Assembly (NCBI RefSeq): GCF_004403185.1
Contig: NZ_SOHJ01000004.1
Location: 372,001-436,000, forward strand
Length of the DNA: 64,000 bases
DNA from: Cryobacterium suzukii
GTDB taxonomy: Bacteria; Actinomycetota; Actinomycetes; Actinomycetales; Microbacteriaceae
Reading direction: 5' to 3'
Shown: positions 8,588 to 17,641 of the stretch, one piece after another
Numbering within the stretch: the first letter of the stretch is position 1
Layout of the letters: every line of letters begins with the position of its first letter
Position numbers and translations under genes: made by a program
Notes under the pieces: model-generated
Databases searched by the model: none
What the model was told of the DNA's origin: nothing
Seen by the model: the letters and a program-made list of their open reading frames with translations, nothing else

Positions 8588-9565
8588 CTACTCGCCGAGT
8601 TTTAGGTCAACAGGCGCAGCTCGCACCGACTCGAGTATGTAACTCTTCGATCCCGCGTCCCCAGCACCGGGACCGTGCGTTGTAATCACCGTGAAACTGG
8701 CGATAACACGATGGGCCTCGTCTTGGGACAATGTGGCAACTTCCACCATCAATTCCGGGGTCGGGACAACTGCCGTGACCTCTCTCCCCGTTCCATCCTC
8801 AATGAACCAGCACAGGCTTCTCGCGCGCCGATGCCCATCGAGTACACCCGTTGCAGTCCATGGCGTGTGTTCCCGTTCCCTAACTTGGAGCGCGATTTTC
8901 AGACGCGCCGCCCCAGCGCGGGACACCTTGATCGGTTGGATCCCCAGCCCGCGTTGGCGGAACTCCCCTCTAATCTGCCAATCCTGGCTAGTGATCGATT
9001 TGACCGCAGCGACGAGTGTTGCCCGCGCACGAGGCGGGAGAGTCTCCACCAGCCCGTCGACAGACGTCTCATCAGGGCTTCCCGGCTCTGCGCTCGCCAG
9101 TAACTGCGCTACCTGCTGGAGGGCGACAGACTGACTATTGGGGTCTGACCACACGCGTTGCCGGTCGTCCTCGTCCAATCCGCCTAATGGAACCGGGTCC
9201 GGCGTGCGGAAAATCACGCGAACCGATCCCGGACCCGGCTCAACAAGTAAATCGGACACCATCCGCTTGCGTCCCGCACGCTCGCGGGTGATGATCTTGA
9301 CGCTGTCGGCCATCTTCTTTACAAACTCACCAAAGGCCGCGGCATTGGCTGAATGACCAATTACCTCGACGCCCTCAAGGTGCAGGTCCATCTCGCCCGA
9401 ACGCGGGGCGGTCTCCTCGCGAGCGATGTACTCATAGCGCTGATTACCTTGCACTGACGCCAAGAGCGACCCAAGGGCCAGGTCTGCTGCGTACTCACCA
9501 GTATTGAGCGTACGGATTGCTTCCCGGAAGCGTTCCTCGCCGTCCGCGGGGCTCAGAGTTGTCAT
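8588..9565 (-). CDS. Unknown protein coupled to a nucleotidyltransferase-like gene
   Basis: 325 residues, no signal peptide or membrane segment. The N-terminal third is helical, followed by a segment of charged beta strands (DLHLEGVEVIGHSANAAAFGEFVKKMADSVKIIT) and a C-terminal part with RSLCWFIEDGTGREVTAVVPTPELM. I do not recognise a family. Its ATG overlaps the stop of the upstream NTase-fold gene by 4 bp, so the pair is almost certainly co-translated and may be a functional two-component unit, for example toxin-antitoxin or defence. That role is inferred from arrangement only. Confidence 0.65.
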   Translation of the reverse strand: MTTLSPADGEERFREAIRTLNTGEYAADLALGSLLASVQGNQRYEYIAREETAPRSGEMDLHLEGVEVIGHSANAAAFGEFVKKMADSVKIITRERAGRKRMVSDLLVEPGPGSVRVIFRTPDPVPLGGLDEDDRQRVWSDPNSQSVALQQVAQLLASAEPGSPDETSVDGLVETLPPRARATLVAAVKSITSQDWQIRGEFRQRGLGIQPIKVSRAGAARLKIALQVREREHTPWTATGVLDGHRRARSLCWFIEDGTGREVTAVVPTPELMVEVATLSQDEAHRVIASFTVITTHGPGAGDAGSKSYILESVRAAPVDLKLGE

Positions 9566-10092
9566 GCTCCCACCTCGAGATATCCCTTAAAGAGGTCATT
9601 TCTATAGCCATCCCCGGCCGGGTTCGACGCCATGCTCCACCGGTCCTTCCAAGTATTGACCACTTGCGGAATATCCGACGGGACGAAAAAGCTATCGATC
9701 AACCCCCCGAACGGCTGCAACCGACCAATGTGACTGAAAGCGGGTTGTTGGGATGATACGCCCTGAAAGGTAAGCAAGCTCAGTGCGTCAGACTCCGCTT
9801 GGAATACCCTGGCCAGGTCAGTTGAATCGACGAGGAAGGCGACGTCAAGGTCGTGTGGCTCCGCGTCTTTGTAGGTTACAAACCCGCCGTTCAACCAAAG
9901 GCGGGCATCTGGGAAATGGGTCCACAAGAGCTGCGCGTAAATGCGAAACGCGCCAAAGATAAGTTCCCGACGATCGCGATTGGGAGCGCCGGCCACAAAT
10001 ATGCGGTAGACCTCGTCCATCGTCGCGAGGTGAGGCGACTTATCGGCATTGGCCGGTAGGAGCCGCGTATCTGGGTCAACAGCGGGAATCAC
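9562..10092 (-). CDS. Nucleotidyltransferase-fold protein (DUF6932-like)
   Basis: 176 residues. The core LWLNGGFVTYKDAEPHDLDV has GG at 69-70 and the acidic pair D81-x-D83, which is the minimal signature of the polymerase-beta nucleotidyltransferase fold. The N-terminus (VDPDTRLLPAN...HLATMDEVYRIFV) and C-terminus (RLQPFGGLIDSFFVPSD, WKDRWS) match my memory of the DUF6932 family, but I could not check this. It overlaps the next gene by 4 bp. The substrate is unknown; relatives of this fold include tRNA or protein AMPylating antitoxins and aminoglycoside modifiers. Confidence 0.65.
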   Translation of the reverse strand: MIPAVDPDTRLLPANADKSPHLATMDEVYRIFVAGAPNRDRRELIFGAFRIYAQLLWTHFPDARLWLNGGFVTYKDAEPHDLDVAFLVDSTDLARVFQAESDALSLLTFQGVSSQQPAFSHIGRLQPFGGLIDSFFVPSDIPQVVNTWKDRWSMASNPAGDGYRNDLFKGYLEVGA

Positions 10093-10475
10093 TGTCGTTC
10101 CCCTCGTGAAGTGGAGGATTCAGACATCGATAAGGACGTAATGCAGCGCCCAACCTTCGCGCGACCCCATTTGGACATAGACTCCCCCACCTTTCTTGAA
10201 GGATAGCGGAGCACCGCGGAACCCTTTCCCTATTCAAGGAACATCGTCAAGCTGCCGTACGGTTCGAGTCAGAACTCGCGTCACGGCGGCAAGCATCCGG
10301 CGTTTTCGGTCATGCCGCCGTATCGGTTTATCAGATTACGACGAATCGGCTTCTCCCACGGCCCGACCCGGCCCGATATCGACCGACTCCACTGGCTCCA
10401 GATAAAGTTAAACGCGCCGTAATCTCTAAGGGATGGCGTTGTGGGCTGACGGACTGTCACCGAATCCCGCGGCTG
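10093..10475. other. Gap without a supported gene
   Basis: About 380 bases between the NTase-like gene and the HAD gene. The reading frames present are short and lack ribosome sites. A promoter for the 10092 gene must lie in its left part but I see no convincing -35/-10 pair on the minus strand. Confidence 0.45.
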
Positions 10476-11058
10476 CTACGCGACGGTTCCCGCCGCGATC
10501 CGCTCAACGAAGGCACGGATCTCCGCCACCTGTGCAACGTGCAGCCCTTGCTCCGCTTGCGTTGCGATAAACACCCACGACCTCGATGCTCCGCCGCTGT
10601 GGGCTCATGAACCCGCTCGCTTGGTTGATCAGCAAGTCGTCGACCATGACGATGGGAGCATTTTGGAGTCCGTTCTCTCGAAGCCACCGGCCTATGGCCA
10701 GGGCCTTCACCCAGATACCTGCAGCCATCTGGTCCCCGTACCGAGTCCCGATCTCGGCAACGTCGTACGGCGCCTCGAGCAGACCAATGGCCGGTACAAG
10801 CAGCCGATTCGCCGCGTGATCCCATGGGCTCGCCCAAATTAGCTGGACAAGCCCCTCATTGACGAGCTTGTTGAGGCCCGCCACGACCTCAGGGTCGAAG
10901 CAGATTCTGGTCGGGTACGACATGTCATCGGGGAAATCCAGGTCAAGCCGGCCAGTTCGAAGCCGAGGTTCGGTTTCGCCCGTGTCTGCCGGATCGGCGA
11001 GGAGCGAACCGTCAACGTCCATGAACAGGGGTACCGGGCGGCGGATGGCATTCGACAT
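10476..11058 (-). pseudogene. HAD-superfamily protein broken by a +1 frameshift near its C-terminus
   Basis: The frame from the ATG at 11058 has HAD motif I (FMDVDGSL, D14 and D16), motif II as WASPWDHAAN, and motif IV as IVMVDD. This is the layout of the HAD domain found with Swiss-army-knife RNA repair proteins (PF18143 type). As written the frame stops at 10504 after an odd tail (ARCTGGGDPCLR). Removing one base of the CC at 10553-10554 instead gives ...EQGLHVAQVAEIRAFVERIAAGTVA, stopping at 10476, which looks like the usual amphipathic C-terminal helix of this family. Coordinates cover the corrected gene. It may be a real mutation or a sequencing error. The protein may still work, since the motifs are upstream of the break. 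Confidence 0.65.
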
Positions 11059-11106
11059 GACTGGATCCTTCCGAAAATCTGTGGCGAGTTGGCAGAGGAG
11101 AATCCC

Positions 11107-11126
11107 ATCTCATCTCATCTCATCTC
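11107..11126. repeat. CATCT pentamer tandem, four and a half copies
   Basis: A short run of the pentamer CATCT/ATCTC lies just upstream of the HAD gene start (11058) on its minus strand, so it sits in or near that gene's promoter region. Its copy number could vary by slippage. Confidence 0.6.
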
Positions 11127-11186
11127 AGACCGACCGAGGACAGCGACTTTCCATGGCAGCCAATGCCCGCGCGTGGTCTTCGCCAT

Positions 11187-11705
11187 CTATTGGTCAGCGG
11201 TGTGAGTCTCCGTGATCGTAAACATATGCCGGCCGATCATGCCACTCCAGAAGCGGAGCCCGTCCGTCGTCTCGCCCTCGGATCGAGTCACCCGACTATC
11301 GGCGGCGTCACGACCGAGCATATCGGCGAGAAACCAGTCGACCGGAGCATCGAAACCAAGACCACCCGGTACTTTGACCCGGTGAGCGAGGTCGGTGTCG
11401 TCTTCGTGGACTTCGAGGACGGCCATGACCCTTCCCCTCCGCTCCGCTGCTAGACGCTCAGCCAAGTGGTCGACCTCGTCGCGCAGTTCGAACACCCGCA
11501 AGGCAGGGCCGACACCGACTGGCTCGAGGTGGGCCCATTCCTTGAGATCCAGTTGGGCACCGAAACCGCCCTGTCGTGCGAGCCGCAAGTACCGGGCTGC
11601 TCGTCTGTATCGGGGTCCGCCTGCGATCTCAGCTGCGCGGGCTGAGTGGCGTGAAGTCATCAGGTGCGAAACAGTTGCCTCCAGATCGACACCGTTAGAA
11701 GACAT
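11187..11705 (-). CDS. Hypothetical protein of the accessory region
   Basis: About 172 residues from the ATG at 11705, which begins inside the last 11 bases of the upstream gene (ATGTCTTCTAA). It is charged and mainly helical (RYRRAARYLRLARQGGF, ELRDEVDHLAERLAAERRGR), then has a mixed C-terminal part. No family recognised. Overlap implies coupling to the upstream ORF. Confidence 0.5.
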   Translation of the reverse strand: MSSNGVDLEATVSHLMTSRHSARAAEIAGGPRYRRAARYLRLARQGGFGAQLDLKEWAHLEPVGVGPALRVFELRDEVDHLAERLAAERRGRVMAVLEVHEDDTDLAHRVKVPGGLGFDAPVDWFLADMLGRDAADSRVTRSEGETTDGLRFWSGMIGRHMFTITETHTADQ

Positions 11706-12384
11706 AGAGGCGTGGCACCCGAGGATTGCTTTGGTCAAGCTTAGTGTCCCCTCGGTCCTCGATTGATATCAGACTCGGCGCTATTAGGTAATCGCGTTTA
11801 TATGGCTGCCGTTTCGATACCCGTGCATCCAGAGGAAGCGAAGCGCCAGCGCCCTCACGACGCGGGCGATCCATCTCGAACGTCGCCCCCGGAACGTCTC
11901 GGGACGGTCGTAAGCGCGGGTCATTGAAGAGCCGCTGCAACTCGCGACCCACAGCGAGGGAGACAGCATCGGCGATTACGAAGCTATCGGCCGGCCAGTA
12001 GACCCGATACTCGCCGTCAACTTGCCCGCCCCAATGGCGCATGGTTTCCATAATCGCCGAGACGGGGCGGTCATGCATGGTTCGAACGGTTGAGACGAGG
12101 TCTTCGTATCCGAAGACGTCAACCGTGACGCCGCCAATGTATTCAATCACTTGGGTCCTTTCGTTATTGCTCGTGAGAGTTCCTGCGGCGCCGCGGCGGT
12201 TTACAAGCGCCCAAGCCTGGCATGTTTCCGTCACGTCGGTGAGCGGCGAGCCCAGACCTTTCCGTGGACACTCAATCAGGGTGGTGAACGCAATAAACGC
12301 ATGCACGGGGTCGAGAACAGGGAGGTCAGGGTGGAGGTATTCCGGAGCTGTATGGGGAGGAGGGCGGTGTACGACGGGTTGCAA
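11695..12384 (-). CDS. Hypothetical protein, possibly the 3' part of a split gene
   Basis: Up to 229 residues in this frame. The middle is protein-like (IEYIGGVTVDVFGYEDLVSTVRTMHDRPVSAIMETMRHWGGQ, then WPADSFVIADAVSLAVGRELQRLF). No motif recognised. The same frame stays open upstream to a TGA at 12457, beyond which lies another ORF in the same frame, so this may be the C-terminal portion of a longer gene. The start is therefore unclear. Confidence 0.45.
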   Translation of the reverse strand: MQPVVHRPPPHTAPEYLHPDLPVLDPVHAFIAFTTLIECPRKGLGSPLTDVTETCQAWALVNRRGAAGTLTSNNERTQVIEYIGGVTVDVFGYEDLVSTVRTMHDRPVSAIMETMRHWGGQVDGEYRVYWPADSFVIADAVSLAVGRELQRLFNDPRLRPSRDVPGATFEMDRPRREGAGASLPLDARVSKRQPYKRDYLIAPSLISIEDRGDTKLDQSNPRVPRLYVF

Positions 12385-12456
12385 TCCAGCGCCGCAGCCA
12401 TCTTCGATTTTGACGAGAGGACGGTCACTAGGGTGCCCGGCCCCTGAGCGTAGCCC

Positions 12457-12693
12457 TCAATCAAAGACGGGAAGCGGCCGCTCCGGCGCATCGAGGCTTG
12501 CCGGGTAGGCGAAAAGGGTTGCTGGAGAATGCGACCCGAGTCCCAATCTGCCGCTGTCGAGTGGGCATGTTTCAAGCATGTTCCGCGAATCGACCGAATC
12601 TTGAATCCCCCACGTAGCGACGATATCGACGCACGCGAGACCTGAACCTTGGCGGGATCGGGCTTTGAGAATATCAGGGGGGAGGTCAGCCAC
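12457..12693 (-). pseudogene. Possible N-terminal part of a gene interrupted by an in-frame TGA
   Basis: A 78-codon frame from a GTG at 12693, ending PERPLPVFD then TGA. The frame reads on without another stop through GLRSGAGHPSDRPLVKIEDG into the 229-residue ORF that ends at 11695. The start has no clear ribosome site. Either this is a small gene followed by another one in the same frame, or it is a single gene of about 333 codons with a nonsense mutation. Confidence 0.3.
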
Positions 12694-12726
12694 AACGACT
12701 ACGCTGTGGCCGACTGATTCCCGCCT

Positions 12727-12954
12727 CTACCCGACGGTGCCGCGCGGATCCTTCGCTGGGGCGATGGTGTTCTTCTCCCGGATCTGACCGTCCAGGCCAT
12801 GGATGCTCACGTCCCCGCCGCCACCGTTACCGGCATAGCCCTTCGATGCGTTGTAGGCAGCCGCCTGGGTGGCGTGCAGCGAGGACGCTCGGGCAGCGCC
12901 ATCCCGCTTCGAAGTCCACTGATCCCCGTTCTTGAAGACACTGTAATCGGCCAT
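12727..12954 (-). CDS. DUF2188 domain protein
   Basis: 75 residues: YSVFKNGDQWTSKRDGAARASSLHATQAAAYNASKGYAGNGGGGDVSIHGLDGQIREKNTI. The pattern of a short beta start, WxxKxDG, a T-x-x-A-A-Y helix, and a G-G-x-D-V-x-I-H-G-x-D-G-x-I end matches DUF2188, small proteins of unknown function common in mobile or accessory DNA. It is a free-standing gene at the right side of the accessory region. Confidence 0.75.
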   Translation of the reverse strand: MADYSVFKNGDQWTSKRDGAARASSLHATQAAAYNASKGYAGNGGGGDVSIHGLDGQIREKNTIAPAKDPRGTVG

Positions 12955-13012
12955 CTCTTGGGCTTCCTTTGCACTTGATGGAGCTAGTCAATCGGCGGCC
13001 CCGCTGGGCCTT

Positions 13013-13152
13013 CCAACTAGTTGGGAAAATGCCAACCGAACGGGAACATTGCCAACTAACTCAAGAATTCGCCAGATGTGATGGGAACTGGCACGTTTCA
13101 TCCGATCTGATACCGCTGTATCAACTCCAGTTCTGACGTATCAGATCGGATG
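13013..13152. repeat. Inverted repeats between the accessory region and nrdF
   Basis: The gap 12955-13205 contains the 12-bp palindrome CCAACTAGTTGG (13013-13024) and a perfect 15-bp inverted repeat: CATCCGATCTGATAC (13099-13113) with GTATCAGATCGGATG (13138-13152), 24 bases apart. A near-identical TGTATCAACxCC is found at about 13117 and 13160. In nrdF orientation the long hairpin could act as a terminator, but no T-run follows. It could also be an element end or a regulator site. Confidence 0.6.
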
Positions 13153-13205
13153 CAACATGTATCAACCCCAAGCGAATCTCACACCAACGGGGTCTTTGTA
13201 TTTCG

Positions 13206-14195
<990 letters not shown>

Positions 14196-14249
14196 CTACC
14201 ACTACAGTCGTTCAGAAATTTACAACGAACTCACTTGAGCACGATTTGC

Positions 14250-16388
14250 TCACAGTGCGCAGGACACGCAGCCTTCAATTTCCGTGCCCTCGAGCGCCAT
14301 CTGGCGCAGGCGGATGTAGTAAATGGTTTTGATGCCCTTTTTCCAGGCGTAGATCTGGGCGCGGTTGATGTCGCGGGTGGTCGCGGTGTCCTTGAAGAAC
14401 AGGGTCAGCGAGAGGCCCTGGTCGACGTGCTGGGTCGCCGCCGCGTACACGTCGATGATCTTCTCGTAGCCGATTTCGTAGGCATCCTGGTAGAAGTCCA
14501 GGTTGTCGTTCGTCATGAACGGCGCCGGGTAGTACACGCGGCCCAGTTTGCCTTCCTTGCGAATCTCGATCTTCGCCGCGATCGGGTGGATCGACGCGGT
14601 GGAGTTGTTGATGTACGAGATCGACCCGGTCGGCGGCACGGCCTGCAGGTTCTGGTTGTAGATTCCGTGCTTGACGACGGATGCCTTCAGCTCGGCCCAG
14701 TCTGCCTGCGTCGGAATCGACACCCCGGCCTGGGCGAACAGCTCGGCGCCGCGAGCGGTCGACGGCTCCCAGACCTGGTCGGTGTACTTGTCAAAGAACG
14801 CGCCGGACGCGTAGGTCGAGTTTTCGAAGCCCTCAAAGGTGCGGCCGCGCTCCATGGCGATGGCGTTGGAGGCGCGCAGGGCGTGGAACAGCACCGTGTA
14901 GAAGTAGATATTGGTGAAGTCGATGCTCTCGTCACTGCCGTAGTAGATGCGCTCGCGGGCGAGATAGCCGTGCAGGTTCATCTGGCCGAGGCCGATGGCG
15001 TGCGAGCGATCGTTGCCGTCTTCGATCGACCGAACCGAGCTGATGTGGCTCTGCTCCGACACCGCGTTGAGGCCGCGAATGGCGGCATTGACGGTGCTGC
15101 CGAGGTCACCGGAATCCATGGCCAGGGCAATGTTCATCGACCCGAGGTTGCAGGAGATGTCCTTGCCGATCTCGTTGTACGAGAGATCCTCGTTGTACGT
15201 GGTCGGGGTGTTCACCTGCAGAATCTCGGAGCACAGGTTCGACATGTTGATGCGGCCCTCGATCGGGTTCGCCGCATTCACCGTGTCTTCAAACATGATG
15301 TACGGGTAGCCCGACTCGAACTGAATCTCGGCGAGGGTCTGGAAGAACTCGCGTGCCTTCATCTTCGACTTCTTGATGCGGGGGTTGTCGACCATCTCGT
15401 GGTACTTCTCGCTCACCGAGATGTCGGCGAAGGGCACGCCGTAGACGCGTTCCACGTCGTAGGGCGAGAAGAGGTACATCCAGTCGTCGTTCTTGGCGAG
15501 CTCGAAGGTGATGTCGGGAATGACGACACCGAGCGAGAGGGTCTTGATGCGAATCTTCTCGTCGGCATTCTCGCGCTTGGTGTCGAGAAAGCGCATGATG
15601 TCGGGGTGGTGCGCGTGCAGGTAGACAGCGCCGGCGCCCTGACGGGCACCGAGCTGGTTGGCGTAGCTGAAGGAGTCTTCGAGCAGCTTCATGACGGGGA
15701 TGATGCCGCTGGACTGGTTCTCGATCTGCTTGATCGGCGCGCCAGCTTCACGGATGTTGCTGAGCAGCAGGGCCACGCCGCCGCCGCGCTTGGAGAGCTG
15801 CAGCGAGGAGTTGATGCCACGCGAGATCGATTCCATGTTGTCTTCGATGCGCAGCAGGAAGCACGAGACGAGCTCCCCGCGCTGGGCCTTGCCGGAGTTC
15901 AGAAAGGTGGGGGTCGCCGGCTGAAAGCGGCCGGCGATGATCTCTTCGACCAGGGCAACGGCGAGCTTCTCATCACCGGATGCGAGACCCAGCGCGGTCA
16001 TGACCACACGGTCTTCAAAACGCTCCAGGTACCGCTTGCCGTCGAAGGTCTTGAGCGTGTATGAGGTGTAGTACTTGAACGCACCGAGGAACGACTGAAA
16101 GCGGAACTTCTTGGAGTAGGCCAGGTCGTTCAGGCTCGTGATGAACTCGAACGAGTACTGGTCGAGCACGGCCTGTTCGTAGTATTCCTTCTCGACCAGG
16201 TAGTCGAGGCGCTCGCGCAGCGAGTGGAAGAACACCGTGTTCTGGTTGACGTGCTGCAGGAAGAACTCGCGGGCTGCTTCGCGGTCTTTGTCGAACTGGA
16301 TCTCCCCGTTCGGGCCGTACAGGTTGAGCATCGCGTTGAGCGAGTGATAGTCCATGCCCGACGGTGCGTCCATGGGCGTGATTTTCAC
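14250..16388 (-). CDS. nrdE: Class Ib ribonucleotide reductase alpha subunit
   Basis: About 712 residues. The start is taken as the GTG at 16388, giving a 4-bp overlap with nrdI; TTG at 16403 and ATG at 16373 are alternatives. Landmarks include [14 protein letters not shown] near the N-terminus, [34 protein letters not shown] and [18 protein letters not shown]. The C-terminal EGCVSCAL carries the redox cysteine pair re-reduced by NrdH. It lacks the N-terminal ATP cone, as expected for class Ib. Confidence 0.97.
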   Translation of the reverse strand: MKITPMDAPSGMDYHSLNAMLNLYGPNGEIQFDKDREAAREFFLQHVNQNTVFFHSLRERLDYLVEKEYYEQAVLDQYSFEFITSLNDLAYSKKFRFQSFLGAFKYYTSYTLKTFDGKRYLERFEDRVVMTALGLASGDEKLAVALVEEIIAGRFQPATPTFLNSGKAQRGELVSCFLLRIEDNMESISRGINSSLQLSKRGGGVALLLSNIREAGAPIKQIENQSSGIIPVMKLLEDSFSYANQLGARQGAGAVYLHAHHPDIMRFLDTKRENADEKIRIKTLSLGVVIPDITFELAKNDDWMYLFSPYDVERVYGVPFADISVSEKYHEMVDNPRIKKSKMKAREFFQTLAEIQFESGYPYIMFEDTVNAANPIEGRINMSNLCSEILQVNTPTTYNEDLSYNEIGKDISCNLGSMNIALAMDSGDLGSTVNAAIRGLNAVSEQSHISSVRSIEDGNDRSHAIGLGQMNLHGYLARERIYYGSDESIDFTNIYFYTVLFHALRASNAIAMERGRTFEGFENSTYASGAFFDKYTDQVWEPSTARGAELFAQAGVSIPTQADWAELKASVVKHGIYNQNLQAVPPTGSISYINNSTASIHPIAAKIEIRKEGKLGRVYYPAPFMTNDNLDFYQDAYEIGYEKIIDVYAAATQHVDQGLSLTLFFKDTATTRDINRAQIYAWKKGIKTIYYIRLRQMALEGTEIEGCVSCAL

Positions 16389-16789
16389 GGCTGTTGTTTC
16401 CAAAATTCTTCCAATCCGTCGTGAACGATGCGCACATCATCCGGTGTTCCAAATACTTCAAAGCGATAGAGGTGCGGCACCTTGCACTTGGTGGCGATAA
16501 TGTCGCCGGCCAGGCAATAAGCGGTACCGAAATTCATGTTGCCAGCGCCGATGACTCCGCGAATCAACGACCGATTGGTCTCGTTGTTCAAAAACTTGAT
16601 GACCTGCTTGGGCACTGCCCCGCCCACACTGCCGCCACCATAGGTGGGCACGCACAGCACGTACGGCTCCGTGGCCACGAGCGGCTCCTCGCGCGCGTGG
16701 AGGGGTATGCGCGCTGCCTTCCGACCGAGCTTCTCGACGAAGCGGCGAGTGTTACCCGAGGTGCTCGAGAAATACACGATGTCAGTCAT
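16385..16789 (-). CDS. nrdI: NrdI flavodoxin-like protein
   Basis: 134 residues from the ATG at 16789 ([22 protein letters not shown]). The FMN-phosphate loop SSTSGNT, the VPTYGGG loop and the [13 protein letters not shown] segment are classic for NrdI. It supplies an oxidant to NrdF to build the dimanganese-tyrosyl cofactor. Its TGA overlaps the nrdE GTG by 4 bp; nrdH is 63 bases upstream. Confidence 0.95.
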   Translation of the reverse strand: MTDIVYFSSTSGNTRRFVEKLGRKAARIPLHAREEPLVATEPYVLCVPTYGGGSVGGAVPKQVIKFLNNETNRSLIRGVIGAGNMNFGTAYCLAGDIIATKCKVPHLYRFEVFGTPDDVRIVHDGLEEFWKQQP

Positions 16790-16852
16790 CTGCTGCGGCG
16801 ATTCTGATCGGCAAGACATCCGGGCGAGTGGGGGCGTGCTTATTGATGTGAG

Positions 16853-17086
16853 CTACGCGAGGCGAGCAGCGAGTGCGTTGATCTTGTCGGGGCGAAAGCC
16901 CGACCAGTGCTCTTCGTCGGTGATCACGACGGGCGCCTGCAGGTAGCCCAAAGCCTTGACGGCCTCCAGTGCGTTTTCGTCGACCGAGAGGTCGAGTACC
17001 TCGTACTCGATGCCCTTGTTGTCGAGGGCACGGTAGGTGGCCGCGCACTGTACGCAGGAGGGCTTCGTGTAAACGGTGATTGCCAT
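16853..17086 (-). CDS. nrdH: Glutaredoxin-like NrdH redoxin
   Basis: 77 residues with the redox motif CVQC (residues 11-14) in KPSCVQCAATYRAL, and the NrdH-specific end APVVITDEEHWSGFRPDKI. It passes electrons from thioredoxin reductase to NrdE. First gene of nrdHIEF; the region upstream carries NrdR-like and DnaA-like sites. Confidence 0.95.
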   Translation of the reverse strand: MAITVYTKPSCVQCAATYRALDNKGIEYEVLDLSVDENALEAVKALGYLQAPVVITDEEHWSGFRPDKINALAARLA

Positions 17087-17247
17087 GGTTATGGCCTTTC
17101 TTCTTGGCAGTTCAGTCTAAATCTGTTCGCCATACTTCGCAAGTATGTTCGATAAAACTCTTTGATCACCGGTGAGAAACCGTCGGGGATCGTCGTGCAA
17201 AATGAGCAAGTGTACTGTCCGGGCGTAGTGCCTGACTAGAGTTTCAA

Positions 17248-17294
17248 TACTACATCTAGTGATCGCCGCACTCAAGAGCCACTACATGCAGTAA
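17248..17294. promoter_or_regulatory. Pair of NrdR-box-like sites upstream of nrdHIEF
   Basis: TACTACATCTAGTGAT (17248-17263) and CCACTACATGCAGTAA (17279-17294) match the NrdR-box form ACTACAT-x-x-AGT. They are 31 bp apart centre to centre, close to three helical turns, which is the usual arrangement for cooperative NrdR binding. They lie about 160-210 bases upstream of nrdH. NrdR represses nrd genes when dATP is high. Confidence 0.7.
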
Positions 17295-17308
17295 TTACAA
17301 TTGTGTAG

Positions 17309-17429
17309 TTATCCACCGCGATTGCACATGGCTACTCACAGTGCGGCCACCCAAAATCGCCCGCATTCCGGGGAAACACTTCCAGTTATCCACAGGCGGT
17401 CGGCGTGACTGAAATTTGCCTGTGGAAAC
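17309..17429. promoter_or_regulatory. DnaA-box-like cluster upstream of nrdHIEF
   Basis: A perfect consensus DnaA box TTATCCACA is at 17386-17394, a one-mismatch copy TTATCCACC at 17309-17317, and a weaker reverse copy TGTGGAAAC at 17421-17429. DnaA controls nrdAB in E. coli. The sites lie just upstream of the NrdR-like boxes. There is no dnaA or dnaN here, so this is not oriC. Confidence 0.55.
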
Positions 17430-17574
17430 TCTTTCGGCGTGTCGTGACCCGCCCAGCCATCGACGTGGCCCCCGGTGTCCGCTGCACAGTCGGCCACTCC
17501 CCGAGGAATGCTGACCGGACTTCCGAGCAGATCCAGAAACTCGCGGTCTCATCTTTGATCAGAATACGAAAATA

Positions 17575-17614
17575 GGGGGCAGGGCGAAACGTAAAAACGT
17601 TTCGACCTGCCCCC
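17575..17614 (-). terminator. Rho-independent terminator after the arabinose operon
   Basis: An 18-bp stem with one mismatch (GGGGGCAGGGCGAAACGT against ACGTTTCGACCTGCCCCC) and a 4-base loop. Read on the minus strand it is followed by TATTTTCG. It lies 28 bases beyond the stop of the sugar permease gene. Confidence 0.85.
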
Positions 17615-17641
17615 CGGAGTAATGCGGGTGACTACGCGCGG

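Noticed and set aside
8225-8605. 126-codon plus-strand ORF in the left gap
   Set aside because: No ribosome site, Ser/Arg-rich product and overlap with the end of a better-supported gene.
12457-12459. Selenocysteine at the in-frame TGA
   Set aside because: No SECIS-like stem-loop just after the TGA and no selenoprotein family match; a nonsense change is simpler.
13099-13152. Inverted repeat as a phage attachment site
   Set aside because: No integrase, no tRNA and no matching direct repeat at the left edge of the region.
17309-17429. DnaA boxes as a replication origin
   Set aside because: Only one perfect site, no AT-rich unwinding region and no dnaA, dnaN or rpmH nearby.
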